From: Candidatus Zhuqueibacterota bacterium
Lineage (GTDB): Bacteria; BS750m-G25
Direction: 5' to 3'
Assembly: GCA_016783505.1 (NCBI GenBank)
Contig: JADHWK010000061.1
Location: 1 to 13,004 of the forward strand
Length of the DNA stretch: 13,004 bases
Translations under genes and position numbers: made by a program
Notes under the pieces: generated by a model
Database searches by the model: none
What the model was told of the DNA's origin: nothing
Seen by the model: only the letters and a program-made list of their open reading frames with translations
In this document: positions 5,298 to 13,004 of the stretch, in pieces
How the letters are laid out: every line of letters begins with the position of its first letter
Numbering within the stretch: the stretch's first letter is position 1

Positions 5298-8200
5298 ATG
5301 ATGTGTAGGAAAAAAGAAGAGCTTTTTGCTTTTGAAAGTGCATCTATTGAACTCGATATTGCAATTGATGAGCAAGACGAAAAAAAGTGTAATCGCATTG
5401 TTTCCATTCAGAAAGGAGATATTGCTGCTATTAAAGACGCAAAGAACCCAAAACGATTTCGGGAAGCATTAATCAGAAAAGAAGGCCTACTTCCAATAAA
5501 TGTTAATGGAAAGAAGTGTTCCATTGATTTTTGGCATGTTTATTTCCTTGCCAAAAGAATTCGTGGAATACTTCAGAATGAAAATACTGACAGCCAATCA
5601 AAAAAACTTGACTGGGTTGTAGATATATTAATCAGGGAAGCTACATCTAAAATCCCCGATGATGAACAGTTTCAATACCTTCTGCTTATGCTTGAATTGG
5701 CTGCATGTACTATGGGCGAACAATCCCTGGGCTATGCTGAAAAGGCTCGAATAATTCTTGATGACATTAAAAAAAATACGCCCCCCTTTCTTGCCAATTG
5801 GAGTGATGAAGCCTATGAGGCTCTCATTCACTATAACCAAGGTGTTGCCAAACAACACATGGCTTTGCACGATAAGGCACTGAATGAGTATGACCAATCT
5901 ATTAAAAAAATTCATAAAGTTAAAAATCTTATAGATAAATCATGGTTAACCTACGTATACCATCCCGCAATCCTCCAGAAAGCGGAGGTTCTTATCAAGA
6001 TGCAGTTTTCTTATAATGCACTGACGGCGCTAAAAAAAATAGATAATGATAGTTCAAGTATTTTTCATCGACGACGACGCGAACTTCTCAAATTAACATG
6101 CTATATTGATCTATCAGATTGGGACCGATTTGATTCACACTGGAAAGACACGATAGACTGTGAAAAGAAACAATCTGTTTTTTGTGAAAACAGCAATTCC
6201 ATTTTTCAAACACCCATTCCCCGACAAAAGGATATTTTAAATTATCTGGACGCTAAAAAACCTCAACGATCCGTTAACAGAATCCCTTTTTCTTTGAGTT
6301 CTCAATATAACGCCCATGTACTGGATCGCGCGAAAGAACAATTAGCGCAGAAAGTTAAAGACATTGAAAATGAAAAAAATGTAGAAAAGAAGGGTAAGAA
6401 AATTAGAGAAATAAAGGATTATAAAATCTTTTCATTTCTTAAAGACTACATTAAGCAATGTGAGCATAATAGATTTGAGAAGCTGACGCTCGAAGAAGCG
6501 ATCCTGGATTATATTGAAATCGTTGGTAGGCTGATTACGAAAGATAAGGGATTTACAAAATCTCCAGATGATTCCTGTAGAGATGGACTAGAGGAATTAG
6601 TAAGTATTTTAAAAAACAATTCATTTATAAATGAGATAGATTCATTAGACAAGCCATTGGTGCAAAGTGAAACAGTTCAAAAAGCAAGAAAAGTTTCAGA
6701 AGAGATCAATGATTCATTCCTGAAGAAATGGTTCTGCGAAAAAGAAGATGGATTTGATGATTCACTTCCCGAGGACGTAAAAATATTTTTTAACTTTGAG
6801 AAAGAACTTATCGAAAAACTGATATTCTTGGAGAAACGGACAGATTTACTGCAAAGGATGTATGATAAAAGATCTTTGCAAGAGCGCGAAATGCTTCTCT
6901 CTACAATTTCTAAAAATAAATTTTGTACGAAAAATATTGAAGAATTAAAAACAAAGCTGATAATTTATAAAGATGCTAAAATTCATGATAACCAAACTAA
7001 TTGCCTTCAAGAAATTATAAAAGCCATAGACGGCAAACATCCCATTGCCAAGGATTTATTTACGTTGAAGTTCGGAGACTATGATAATGTTTTGAAACGG
7101 GAGGAACGAAAGTTTCAGAAACACACTACGGGGCGAAGCATCCAACCTCTGCCGGTAAGAGAAGAAAGTAAAAAAGAAAAGTCGCCAAGTGTCAATTATG
7201 TGGGGCTGCGTCGCTGGAACTCCTACACTCCGGAGCTTTCATTTTCCGTGGGTGGAGGCCACTTTGTGTTCCTGTCGGAGGGGGAAAAAAACAATAAGGG
7301 TAAAGTCGGTATTGGCATAGCTGTGGACCCAGGTTTTGATTTCATACGCAATTTTTTTCGCCAAGGTTTTACGCTTACCGATATTGATGTCATTCTTCTT
7401 ACCCATGGTCATCCTGATCACATAAGGGATTTCCCCGCCGTCGTTGAATTGTTGCATGAAAATAAAAAACGCGGAAACGGCCAGGAAAAGAAAATATATG
7501 CCGTTATGAGCCTTGGCTGTTATGAAAGGCTCGATGATTATATTGTAAGGGATCCTTTTAAACTCCTCTTTTATGATACCATCATCGTAGACATTGATCA
7601 GGGAAGAGAAAATATACAAGACAAAGAGATATGTTTCACATACGACTCGGGAAATAAGGATCATCAAGTAAAACTGATACCTCCTCAGCCAGACTCGCCC
7701 CCAAACGGGGGCAAGAAAATTAGCATACAGTATTTCCCAGCATTCCATACTGACCACAGCGAATCAGATAGCTATGGTTACATCATAAAATTAAAGGGCG
7801 GTGATGTATCAATCGGATTTACGGGCGACTCAAAGTGGTTTTATGGATACGCCAAAAAATTTGAGAAATGTGACATGATCTGCTCGCATATCGGATCAAT
7901 AGCAGAGCCCAAAAAGGATAAGCGACTCAAGGACTATACGACGGTTGGCAAGGTCGAAAGGCTCATGAGGACGAAAGGCCACCCCTATCTGTTCGGAGAA
8001 ATTCTCTTTTGGCAGGATTGGCTGAAAATATTCAAAGAGAACGGGAAAAAGACCTTAATGCTCATGTCAGAATTTGGCGAGGAGATGAAGGGGAAAATCC
8101 GGTTCGATCTGGCACAGAGGTTTAATATGCCAGCAAATGGAGGATGTTGTTGGACCGGTTTCGAGCCAGAGCCAAAGAGCGATTGGAACTGTAAGTATTA

Positions 8201-8513
8201 TGAGCATTGCAAAGAAGGGGCAAAAAACATGATGGTCATTCCCGTCGACGTGGGGCTTCGAATCAGCATTCCCCTCGGAAAAGGAGATGGTCAAAATGAG
8301 CAGAGTAACGGTTCTCATCCCCATAGGATACATTGTGTTGTGTGTGACGATTTTGTCGCCCCCGATGAGATCGATTATGAGGTATACAGCCACGAAGAAG
8401 CAATTTTCTATATCTGCAAAACTTGTCTCCGTTCTACATCCTTTGATGTAAGGCACTCGATATATCAAAAGTATCATGAGAATGGCCGTGAGATAGAGAA
8501 AGATGACTTATAG
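5298..8513 (+). CDS. Large helical-repeat / metallo-beta-lactamase-fold / zinc-binding protein
   Basis: A 1071-residue protein I cannot assign to a named family. Residues 1-680 are mostly helical. Segments near 172-210 and 215-250 look like tetratricopeptide repeats, and 335-375 is a Lys/Glu-rich probable coiled coil. From about 685 a metallo-beta-lactamase-fold hydrolase begins: THGHPDH gives H703-x-H705-x-D707-H708, with H817, D844 (in TGDS) and H864 as plausible later ligands, so the two-metal site looks intact. After it, C950-C951 with C965 and C971, and a ribbon of C1013-x2-C1016 with C1040-x2-C1043, suggest bound zinc. GAGGAGGG (5281-5288) nine bases before ATG supports the start. No signal peptide or membrane segment is seen. 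The first half is AT-rich relative to the rest. The substrate (nucleic acid, nucleotide, lipid or peptide) is unknown. Confidence 0.85.
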   Translation: MMCRKKEELFAFESASIELDIAIDEQDEKKCNRIVSIQKGDIAAIKDAKNPKRFREALIRKEGLLPINVNGKKCSIDFWHVYFLAKRIRGILQNENTDSQSKKLDWVVDILIREATSKIPDDEQFQYLLLMLELAACTMGEQSLGYAEKARIILDDIKKNTPPFLANWSDEAYEALIHYNQGVAKQHMALHDKALNEYDQSIKKIHKVKNLIDKSWLTYVYHPAILQKAEVLIKMQFSYNALTALKKIDNDSSSIFHRRRRELLKLTCYIDLSDWDRFDSHWKDTIDCEKKQSVFCENSNSIFQTPIPRQKDILNYLDAKKPQRSVNRIPFSLSSQYNAHVLDRAKEQLAQKVKDIENEKNVEKKGKKIREIKDYKIFSFLKDYIKQCEHNRFEKLTLEEAILDYIEIVGRLITKDKGFTKSPDDSCRDGLEELVSILKNNSFINEIDSLDKPLVQSETVQKARKVSEEINDSFLKKWFCEKEDGFDDSLPEDVKIFFNFEKELIEKLIFLEKRTDLLQRMYDKRSLQEREMLLSTISKNKFCTKNIEELKTKLIIYKDAKIHDNQTNCLQEIIKAIDGKHPIAKDLFTLKFGDYDNVLKREERKFQKHTTGRSIQPLPVREESKKEKSPSVNYVGLRRWNSYTPELSFSVGGGHFVFLSEGEKNNKGKVGIGIAVDPGFDFIRNFFRQGFTLTDIDVILLTHGHPDHIRDFPAVVELLHENKKRGNGQEKKIYAVMSLGCYERLDDYIVRDPFKLLFYDTIIVDIDQGRENIQDKEICFTYDSGNKDHQVKLIPPQPDSPPNGGKKISIQYFPAFHTDHSESDSYGYIIKLKGGDVSIGFTGDSKWFYGYAKKFEKCDMICSHIGSIAEPKKDKRLKDYTTVGKVERLMRTKGHPYLFGEILFWQDWLKIFKENGKKTLMLMSEFGEEMKGKIRFDLAQRFNMPANGGCCWTGFEPEPKSDWNCKYYEHCKEGAKNMMVIPVDVGLRISIPLGKGDGQNEQSNGSHPHRIHCVVCDDFVAPDEIDYEVYSHEEAIFYICKTCLRSTSFDVRHSIYQKYHENGREIEKDDL

Positions 8514-9303
8514 AGAACCCAATCTGGCCGCTGCCGCTATCGGGCTTATTCGCGCAGTTAATGATTCTCTTGAACTTGGGAGAAGGGCAATCCCCTCTTA
8601 TGTTTTGAGCTATGAAGGTCTAACTTCATCTCTTGTAGCTGATGAAGAACTCCGCCAAACTCAGAAGGATGATGGGGGCTGGAATAATGTTCGTGACACG
8701 GCACTGCTTGCGGCACTATGTCACCTTCGCAGATCACTCCAGGACTGTTACCAGTCTGCTCTTTCCTGGCTTACAGAAGTCCGAAAAGACAATGGGGAGT
8801 GGGGTTTAACTGAACGTGATACGAGCCGCATCCCAGTTACTGGGCTTTTGCTTTATCTCCTCCCCGAACTTTCCGACCAAAAGGTGGTAAACTGGCTCAA
8901 AAATGAATGGAGGAAGGATTTTGAGGGTGCCACCAGACTTACTTACAAGGGGGCCTTCTTCTTGTTAGGATTGTCCGCGTCAAGGGTAGCCATTGATGAT
9001 TGCCCGTTGATTGAGGAAACTTACTCTTTCCTGCATGCTGAACAAAACCAAGACGGCGGGTTTGGGCCTTGGAAGGACCATCCCATTGGGAGTGAACCCT
9101 GGTCAACCGGAATTGTGCTGCTCGGTTTGGTTTCTTATCCTGATCTGACAGATCGAAGCGTTATAGAAAGGGCCGTCAACTGGCTGGCTGAGAATCAATT
9201 GCCCAATGGCTTGTGGGCCTATCACTATATTGAAGAAGGCTCTGCCTATGCATACTGGGGATTGGTGGAAGCATTAAAATATTTATCGAAAGAGTCAAAC
9301 TGA
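8503..9303 (+). CDS. Squalene-cyclase/prenyltransferase-type repeat protein (alpha/alpha toroid)
   Basis: A 266-residue protein built of repeats seen in squalene-hopene cyclases, prenyltransferases and related alpha/alpha toroids. QW-type motifs occur at residues 54-60 (QKDDGGW), 92-100 (VRKDNGEW), 180-187 (EQNQDGGF) and 230-238 (ENQLPNGLW). It is less than half the length of a true triterpene cyclase. The segment aligning with the catalytic DxDDTA reads NVRDTA (62-67), so two of the three acids are missing and class II cyclase chemistry is doubtful. No Cys/His metal set of protein prenyltransferase beta subunits is evident. It overlaps the preceding gene by 11 bases and shares one base with the next (TGATG), so all three are probably translated together. 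It may be a binding or scaffold protein, or an atypical enzyme. Confidence 0.78.
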   Translation: MTYREPNLAAAAIGLIRAVNDSLELGRRAIPSYVLSYEGLTSSLVADEELRQTQKDDGGWNNVRDTALLAALCHLRRSLQDCYQSALSWLTEVRKDNGEWGLTERDTSRIPVTGLLLYLLPELSDQKVVNWLKNEWRKDFEGATRLTYKGAFFLLGLSASRVAIDDCPLIEETYSFLHAEQNQDGGFGPWKDHPIGSEPWSTGIVLLGLVSYPDLTDRSVIERAVNWLAENQLPNGLWAYHYIEEGSAYAYWGLVEALKYLSKESN

Positions 9304-11117
9304 TGTGTGGAATTTGTGGAATATATAACGAAAAGAACTTAAGCACAGTAACCGCCATGCTTGAATCTATTCACCATCGTGGGCCTGACTCTTTTAGGAC
9401 TATGCTATTTGGAAAACACTCTCTGGGAGAATGCGGGCTAAATATTGTTAGAAGTAAAGACGATACGTTACCTTTGATAGATGAGGAAAATGAGATAGCC
9501 CTGCTTTTTAATGGGGAGATTTACAATTATCAAGAGATCAAAGATGAACTAGTAAAGGAAGGATATATTTTCACTTCCAATACAGACTCAGAAGTGATTA
9601 TCCCTCTTTATAGAAAATACGGGAAGGATTTCGTGAAGCATCTGAAGGGGATGTTTGCAATTGTCATTATAGATAAAGAGCAGATTATCCTGGCCCGTGA
9701 TAAGTTCGGTATTAAGCCCCTTTATTATTATCAGATAGGTGACAGGCTTATCTTTGGTTCCGAGATAAAGGCCTTGCTCCAGTATCCTGATGTTCCGGCT
9801 GACCTGGACCTGGAATCATTAAAAGAGCTAATGGTCTTCGGGTACATCTTTTCTCCTGACCGAACGCTGCTGAAAGATATTTACCAGGTTTCTCCCGGAT
9901 CGGTTGTTATTTTTGGTGGGAATAGGATTTCGGAACACAAATATTATCAAATCCCCACTCCCTTTTATCAGGATAACGGGAATATCGTCTATGAAGATTC
10001 TATCCTCCAATTGACAGCGAGTTTGCTAAAGACTTTTGAATTATTCCATGATCACGGGGATCAGGAAAAGGGCATATATCTGTCAGGTGGTCTGGATTCC
10101 ACACTAATGGCGGTTCTGTCGAAGGAAGTTATAAACAAGCCCATCCACACTTACACCCTGTATGATTCCGAAGATGCCCCGGATTTTAATTATGCCCGGA
10201 GAGCCGCAAGGGCTATAGGGTCCAAGCATCATGAATTTCTCGTCACGCCTGAAGATTACTTTAAAGAACTACCCCATTTTGTGTATCACTATGAAAATCT
10301 CATCGCAGGTGGCGTATTTGATATTCAGGGCGGTATAGCCTTTCAGATTCTCTCAGAGCATATTTCTGACTTTCACAAGGTGGCCTTTACCGGTGAAGGG
10401 GCAGATGAACTCTTTGGAGGGTATTACTGGATTTATACCCATCCATTGGGTTTCTCCGACAGAATCAGAGAAAGGGCCTCTAAGCTTCCTGCCTATTCCA
10501 GAGTAAGGAAGGTCGTCCAGGATATTTTCCCCCCACCTGAGGACGAAGCAACCTATAGGAAGAATCTGTTCCATATACTTATGGGAGCAGGTCTTGCAAA
10601 TTACCATTTATGGAGTGTGGACAGGTCCTGTGGTTCCTTTGGATTCGAAGCAAGGCCTCCTTACCTATATGATGATCTTGCCGAATATGCCCTGTCACTT
10701 CCTATTGACTTCAAGGTCTCTGGTAAATCGATCACCAAGAAGATACTTAAAGACGTGGCGCAGCCTTTTTTCAGGAAACATGGCTTGGAAGAAATTTTAA
10801 CAAGAAAAAAATACGGAATGCCTGCTGCCATTGACGGTATAAGCCCCAAAATAAGACGACAGATCAATAATCTCGTCCCGTACGAAACTATTGAGCAACA
10901 CCCTTTCAGGGATTACATCAAAGACGCTGTGGATGTCTTAATGTTTGACCTGTTTTATTACTTCGTAATCCAAAAGCGGGGAAAGTTCGAGACCGGATTT
11001 TCAATAGATGAGTTTTATAAAGGTCGCATAAATGAAGATATGTATGATCAGCAAATATCCGCCCATTCAGGGGGGAATTTCCGCCAAGACCTACTGGTTG
11101 GCACAGGGCCTTGCTGA
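9303..11117 (+). CDS. asnB: Glutamine-hydrolysing asparagine synthetase family protein (AsnB-like)
   Basis: A 604-residue amidotransferase. The N-terminal glutaminase domain has the nucleophile Cys2 directly after Met, Arg50, N70-G71 and D95, so ammonia release from glutamine should work. The synthetase domain has the ATP pyrophosphatase loop SGGLDST (261-267) and GEGADELFGG (364-373), then FEARPPYLYDD and the KKYGMP segment. All expected catalytic motifs are present. The start is certain because Cys2 must follow Met. Homologues in gene clusters for polysaccharides or peptides amidate or condense substrates other than aspartate, so free asparagine synthesis is not assured. The last 28 residues (577-604) are read across the start of the glycosyltransferase gene in another frame; they may be a recent extension caused by a frame change. 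Confidence 0.92.
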   Translation: MCGICGIYNEKNLSTVTAMLESIHHRGPDSFRTMLFGKHSLGECGLNIVRSKDDTLPLIDEENEIALLFNGEIYNYQEIKDELVKEGYIFTSNTDSEVIIPLYRKYGKDFVKHLKGMFAIVIIDKEQIILARDKFGIKPLYYYQIGDRLIFGSEIKALLQYPDVPADLDLESLKELMVFGYIFSPDRTLLKDIYQVSPGSVVIFGGNRISEHKYYQIPTPFYQDNGNIVYEDSILQLTASLLKTFELFHDHGDQEKGIYLSGGLDSTLMAVLSKEVINKPIHTYTLYDSEDAPDFNYARRAARAIGSKHHEFLVTPEDYFKELPHFVYHYENLIAGGVFDIQGGIAFQILSEHISDFHKVAFTGEGADELFGGYYWIYTHPLGFSDRIRERASKLPAYSRVRKVVQDIFPPPEDEATYRKNLFHILMGAGLANYHLWSVDRSCGSFGFEARPPYLYDDLAEYALSLPIDFKVSGKSITKKILKDVAQPFFRKHGLEEILTRKKYGMPAAIDGISPKIRRQINNLVPYETIEQHPFRDYIKDAVDVLMFDLFYYFVIQKRGKFETGFSIDEFYKGRINEDMYDQQISAHSGGNFRQDLLVGTGPC

Positions 11118-12147
11118 AAGAGGTATTGAGACCCATGTAGTCACCAACGGAAATTGTGTAGAGAGCGAATATCGTATTGAGGATACCTCTCCTAAACCGC
11201 ATCCTAACCTGCATATCCATTTCATAGATCCTGACCTCCCATGGCATATCCCTTATTCTGACTTGTATGTCCCAAGGTTATTGGACAAGGCCCTTCAAGT
11301 AACCCGCGAAAACCAAGTTGCTCTCATAGACACAGGATACCTCATCCCGTATGGAATCGTGGGATATCTCCTTTCTGAGATGACAGGAATCCCCTATGTC
11401 TTGCGGCATGGCGGCAGTGACCTCGAGAAGTTCTTCCGACAGGGAGTATTTAGTGATCTTCTGAAAAAGGTGATTCAAAGCGCGGCGGCCATCATCACCG
11501 ATAGGCACAACAAGGAGGTCTTTCAGAGTCTCAATTCGCGCCTGTACATAGTGCCCAGGTATATCCCCGACGAGAGATATTTCAGGCCTTCCATATCACC
11601 ACATGACACGCCAACCTTCGCCTATATAGGGAAGATTAACTATCACTGGAGGCATAAAAGCCTACACAGAATTGCGGAAATATTTGATGGGCTTAAAAGG
11701 GACTACCGCTTGATTTTTGTTGGTCAAGGCAAGGGATTCGAGGACTTTTCGGAATTCGTTTCGGGATATGGCCTGAGGGGATTTGAGTTTCGCCAATTCG
11801 TCCATCCTGCGAATATGCCTGGTTTGCTCAATGAGATAGATTTCCTGATTTGCTTTACAAAAGACAACCCCATCAAAGACTTTATGAATATTTTCTCCGA
11901 AGCCCTGTGGTCGGGAGTCCGGGTGCTCACTGATGATACAATGGATTTGGACACCTATACGGAACATATTGAACTGGCTGATCAGGCTCAGATAGTCAAT
12001 CTGCCCATAGATGATGTTGGAGCGACACAATCCAAAATCATTGATATGATAAGAGACTGGGACGGGCCATCTCGATACAACAACAAATTGAAATACGACT
12101 TCAATAGATATTTGGACGCAAATTTGGAGATATATCATCGGATTTGA
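11032..12147 (+). CDS. GT4-type glycosyltransferase
   Basis: A 371-residue GT-B-fold glycosyltransferase that would transfer a sugar from a nucleotide-sugar donor, probably at the cytoplasmic face. The N-terminal acceptor domain opens MKICMISKYPPIQGGIS, the usual first strand and Gly-rich loop. The donor domain begins near residue 195 with FAYIGKIN and contains a VGQGKG segment. In the family E-x7-E motif the second Glu is E290 (IFSEALWSG), but the first is replaced by K282. AAAGG (11019-11023) precedes ATG at good spacing, and an in-frame TAA directly abuts the ATG, so the gene cannot start further upstream. It overlaps the AsnB-like gene by 86 bases. The acceptor is unknown: a surface polysaccharide, a lipid or the pathway's peptide are all possible. 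Confidence 0.85.
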   Translation: MKICMISKYPPIQGGISAKTYWLAQGLAERGIETHVVTNGNCVESEYRIEDTSPKPHPNLHIHFIDPDLPWHIPYSDLYVPRLLDKALQVTRENQVALIDTGYLIPYGIVGYLLSEMTGIPYVLRHGGSDLEKFFRQGVFSDLLKKVIQSAAAIITDRHNKEVFQSLNSRLYIVPRYIPDERYFRPSISPHDTPTFAYIGKINYHWRHKSLHRIAEIFDGLKRDYRLIFVGQGKGFEDFSEFVSGYGLRGFEFRQFVHPANMPGLLNEIDFLICFTKDNPIKDFMNIFSEALWSGVRVLTDDTMDLDTYTEHIELADQAQIVNLPIDDVGATQSKIIDMIRDWDGPSRYNNKLKYDFNRYLDANLEIYHRI

Positions 12148-12159
12148 ACAAACTTGGTG

Positions 12160-12669
12160 ATGAAAATTCTTATAACGGGCATCGGCAATATCGGGAAAAG
12201 CACCCTAAGGGAGATGGTGGCTCACAAATTCCCCGATCGGGTTATTCAAATAGATATGGACTACCATTCCCATGAGGACATCCCGGAATCCTCTGACAAG
12301 GTTATACTGGTTGAAGACGTGCATGGTCTGGAAAGGAATCCTGAGCAATATGACAAAATAATTTATCTTATGCCACCGTCAAATCACTTCATCTTGTGGC
12401 TGAAGAGGGCTTGGGCATGGTTTTCCGGTGGAATAGTTGATTTATCTGCCCCAAAAGGTATTAATAAGCACTGTGCATTTTCCAACATCCCGATAATTGT
12501 GAAGATAGTGTTGAGGAATATCGTGTCGGCCAGGCGATGGGTCCTGGGCGATATGGAGACCATAAAGAGGAAATTCGAGGACAAAACCGTCATAGTTGAT
12601 ACTGTATCTGACGGCTTTCAGGAAATTGGAAAATTACTTTCACGAAATGGGAGTGAGGAAATTATATGA
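12160..12669 (+). CDS. Small P-loop NTPase/kinase-like protein
   Basis: A 169-residue protein with a Walker A motif at its very N-terminus, GIGNIGKST (residues 7-15), preceded by the strand MKILIT. VILVEDVHG near 48-56 could supply the acidic Walker B. The size fits small nucleotide-binding kinases, but I do not recognise the family. A Trp-rich stretch (LWLKRAWAWFSGG) lies in the middle. TTG (12154) and GTG (12157) in the same frame are alternative starts; ATG at 12160 is chosen because it places the first strand normally. It begins 12 bases after the glycosyltransferase gene and has no strong ribosome-binding site, suggesting coupled expression. It is the last intact gene of the run. Confidence 0.7.
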   Translation: MKILITGIGNIGKSTLREMVAHKFPDRVIQIDMDYHSHEDIPESSDKVILVEDVHGLERNPEQYDKIIYLMPPSNHFILWLKRAWAWFSGGIVDLSAPKGINKHCAFSNIPIIVKIVLRNIVSARRWVLGDMETIKRKFEDKTVIVDTVSDGFQEIGKLLSRNGSEEII

Positions 12670-12741
12670 AAAGCCGCTGAATTGAATTTCAGATTTTAGA
12701 TTGAACGCCATTTACAATAAAGCTGAAAGGAAACTGGAGAT

Positions 12742-12867
12742 ATGGCCCGAAAGAAAAAAGGAAATGAAGCAAAGGTCGAGGATTACAGGCATGGGGATGC
12801 AAAACGGAAGAACATTCCTCCGGTTGGATTGGCTGCCTGTTGCCACACTCCTGAGGTGGCCAAATAG
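12742..12867 (+). pseudogene. Truncated N-terminal remnant of a DNA methyltransferase-type gene
   Basis: A 41-codon open frame starts at an ATG with GGAG just before it and ends at TAG. It opens M-A-R-K-K-K and contains VEDYRHGDAKRKNIPPVGLA, a Lys/Arg-rich opening with a YRH...KRKN-PP-GLA pattern that I recall from the extreme N-terminus of large site-specific (type III-like) DNA methyltransferases. Nothing after the stop continues such a protein within the window. The match is from memory and short. The frame also overlaps a spurious 69-codon frame. The remaining bases up to 13004 show no gene. Confidence 0.4.
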
Positions 12868-13004
12868 AGGTTTTTTTCTAATCTGTAAGGCGGTCATTAC
12901 CCAATTTTGATATAGCCGCAAAAAGGCACAAAATACACAAAAATAATAATTTACATATTGGAATATCAAATAGTTATGGGCGTCAAAAATACAAATTTGG
13001 ACTT

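Noticed and set aside
7239-7757. A 172-codon minus-strand frame inside the 1071-aa gene
   Set aside because: It lies antisense over the MBL motifs, and its composition is what the complement of that sequence gives; no ribosome-binding site or motif is seen.
8503-9303. True squalene-hopene or oxidosqualene cyclase
   Set aside because: The protein is 266 residues and lacks an intact DxDD motif; only the repeat fold is supported.
11662-12138. A 158-codon minus-strand frame inside the glycosyltransferase gene
   Set aside because: It is antisense to a well-supported gene, without recognisable domains.
12842-12877. Intrinsic terminator (GCCAC/GTGGC stem followed by a T-run)
   Set aside because: The stem is only 5 bp with a 9-base loop, and the T-run begins about ten bases after it.
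12701-12910. A 69-codon + strand frame near the right end
   Set aside because: It starts at TTG without a ribosome-binding site, and the overlapping ATG frame at 12742 gives a more protein-like sequence.

Overview
The window reads as a bacterial chromosome segment of moderate G+C. All supported genes lie on the + strand. The YajD-type HNH gene, MATE exporter, radical SAM/SPASM protein and repeat-rich spacers fit a Gram-negative, possibly anaerobic bacterium (Desulfobacterota-like at a guess). No rRNA, tRNA or single-copy marker is present, so the taxonomy is weak inference.

Layout. Bases 1-1148 hold one small HNH gene (225-608) in spacers full of repeats: a 12-bp tandem duplication, a 22-bp perfect palindrome, two direct copies and one probable interrupted inverted copy of a C/G-rich hairpin element, a REP/MITE-like inverted repeat, and a hairpin just before the next gene. 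Bases 1149-2591 encode a MATE-family transporter. Bases 2592-3035 are AT-rich and gene-free, with a TTCGTCA-N5-TGACGAA inverted repeat that could be an operator.

From 3036 to 12669 there is a tightly packed run of nine genes, many overlapping. The first three are a radical SAM/SPASM maturase, a PqqD-like recognition protein, and a 46-residue peptide (4344-4484) that falls below usual ORF length cutoffs. The peptide ends in C-x2-C-x2-C-x2-C-R and looks like a ribosomally made, post-translationally modified peptide (RiPP) precursor. Then come a beta-class DNA amino-methyltransferase-like protein with an unusual D-G-P-Y motif, a 1071-residue helical/metallo-beta-lactamase/zinc-binding protein, a squalene-cyclase-fold repeat protein without an intact DxDD motif, a glutamine-dependent asparagine synthetase homologue, a GT4-type glycosyltransferase and a small P-loop protein. 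Past these, 12742-12867 looks like the broken N-terminus of another DNA methyltransferase gene.

Interpretation. The first three genes are a convincing RiPP core. Whether the next six belong to the same pathway is open. Their spacing (overlaps or gaps under 60 bp, no visible terminators) suggests one transcript. AsnB homologues and glycosyltransferases occur both in peptide tailoring and in surface-polysaccharide clusters. The most notable items are the unlisted Cys-rich peptide with its maturase, and the overlapping MBL/cyclase-fold gene pair.
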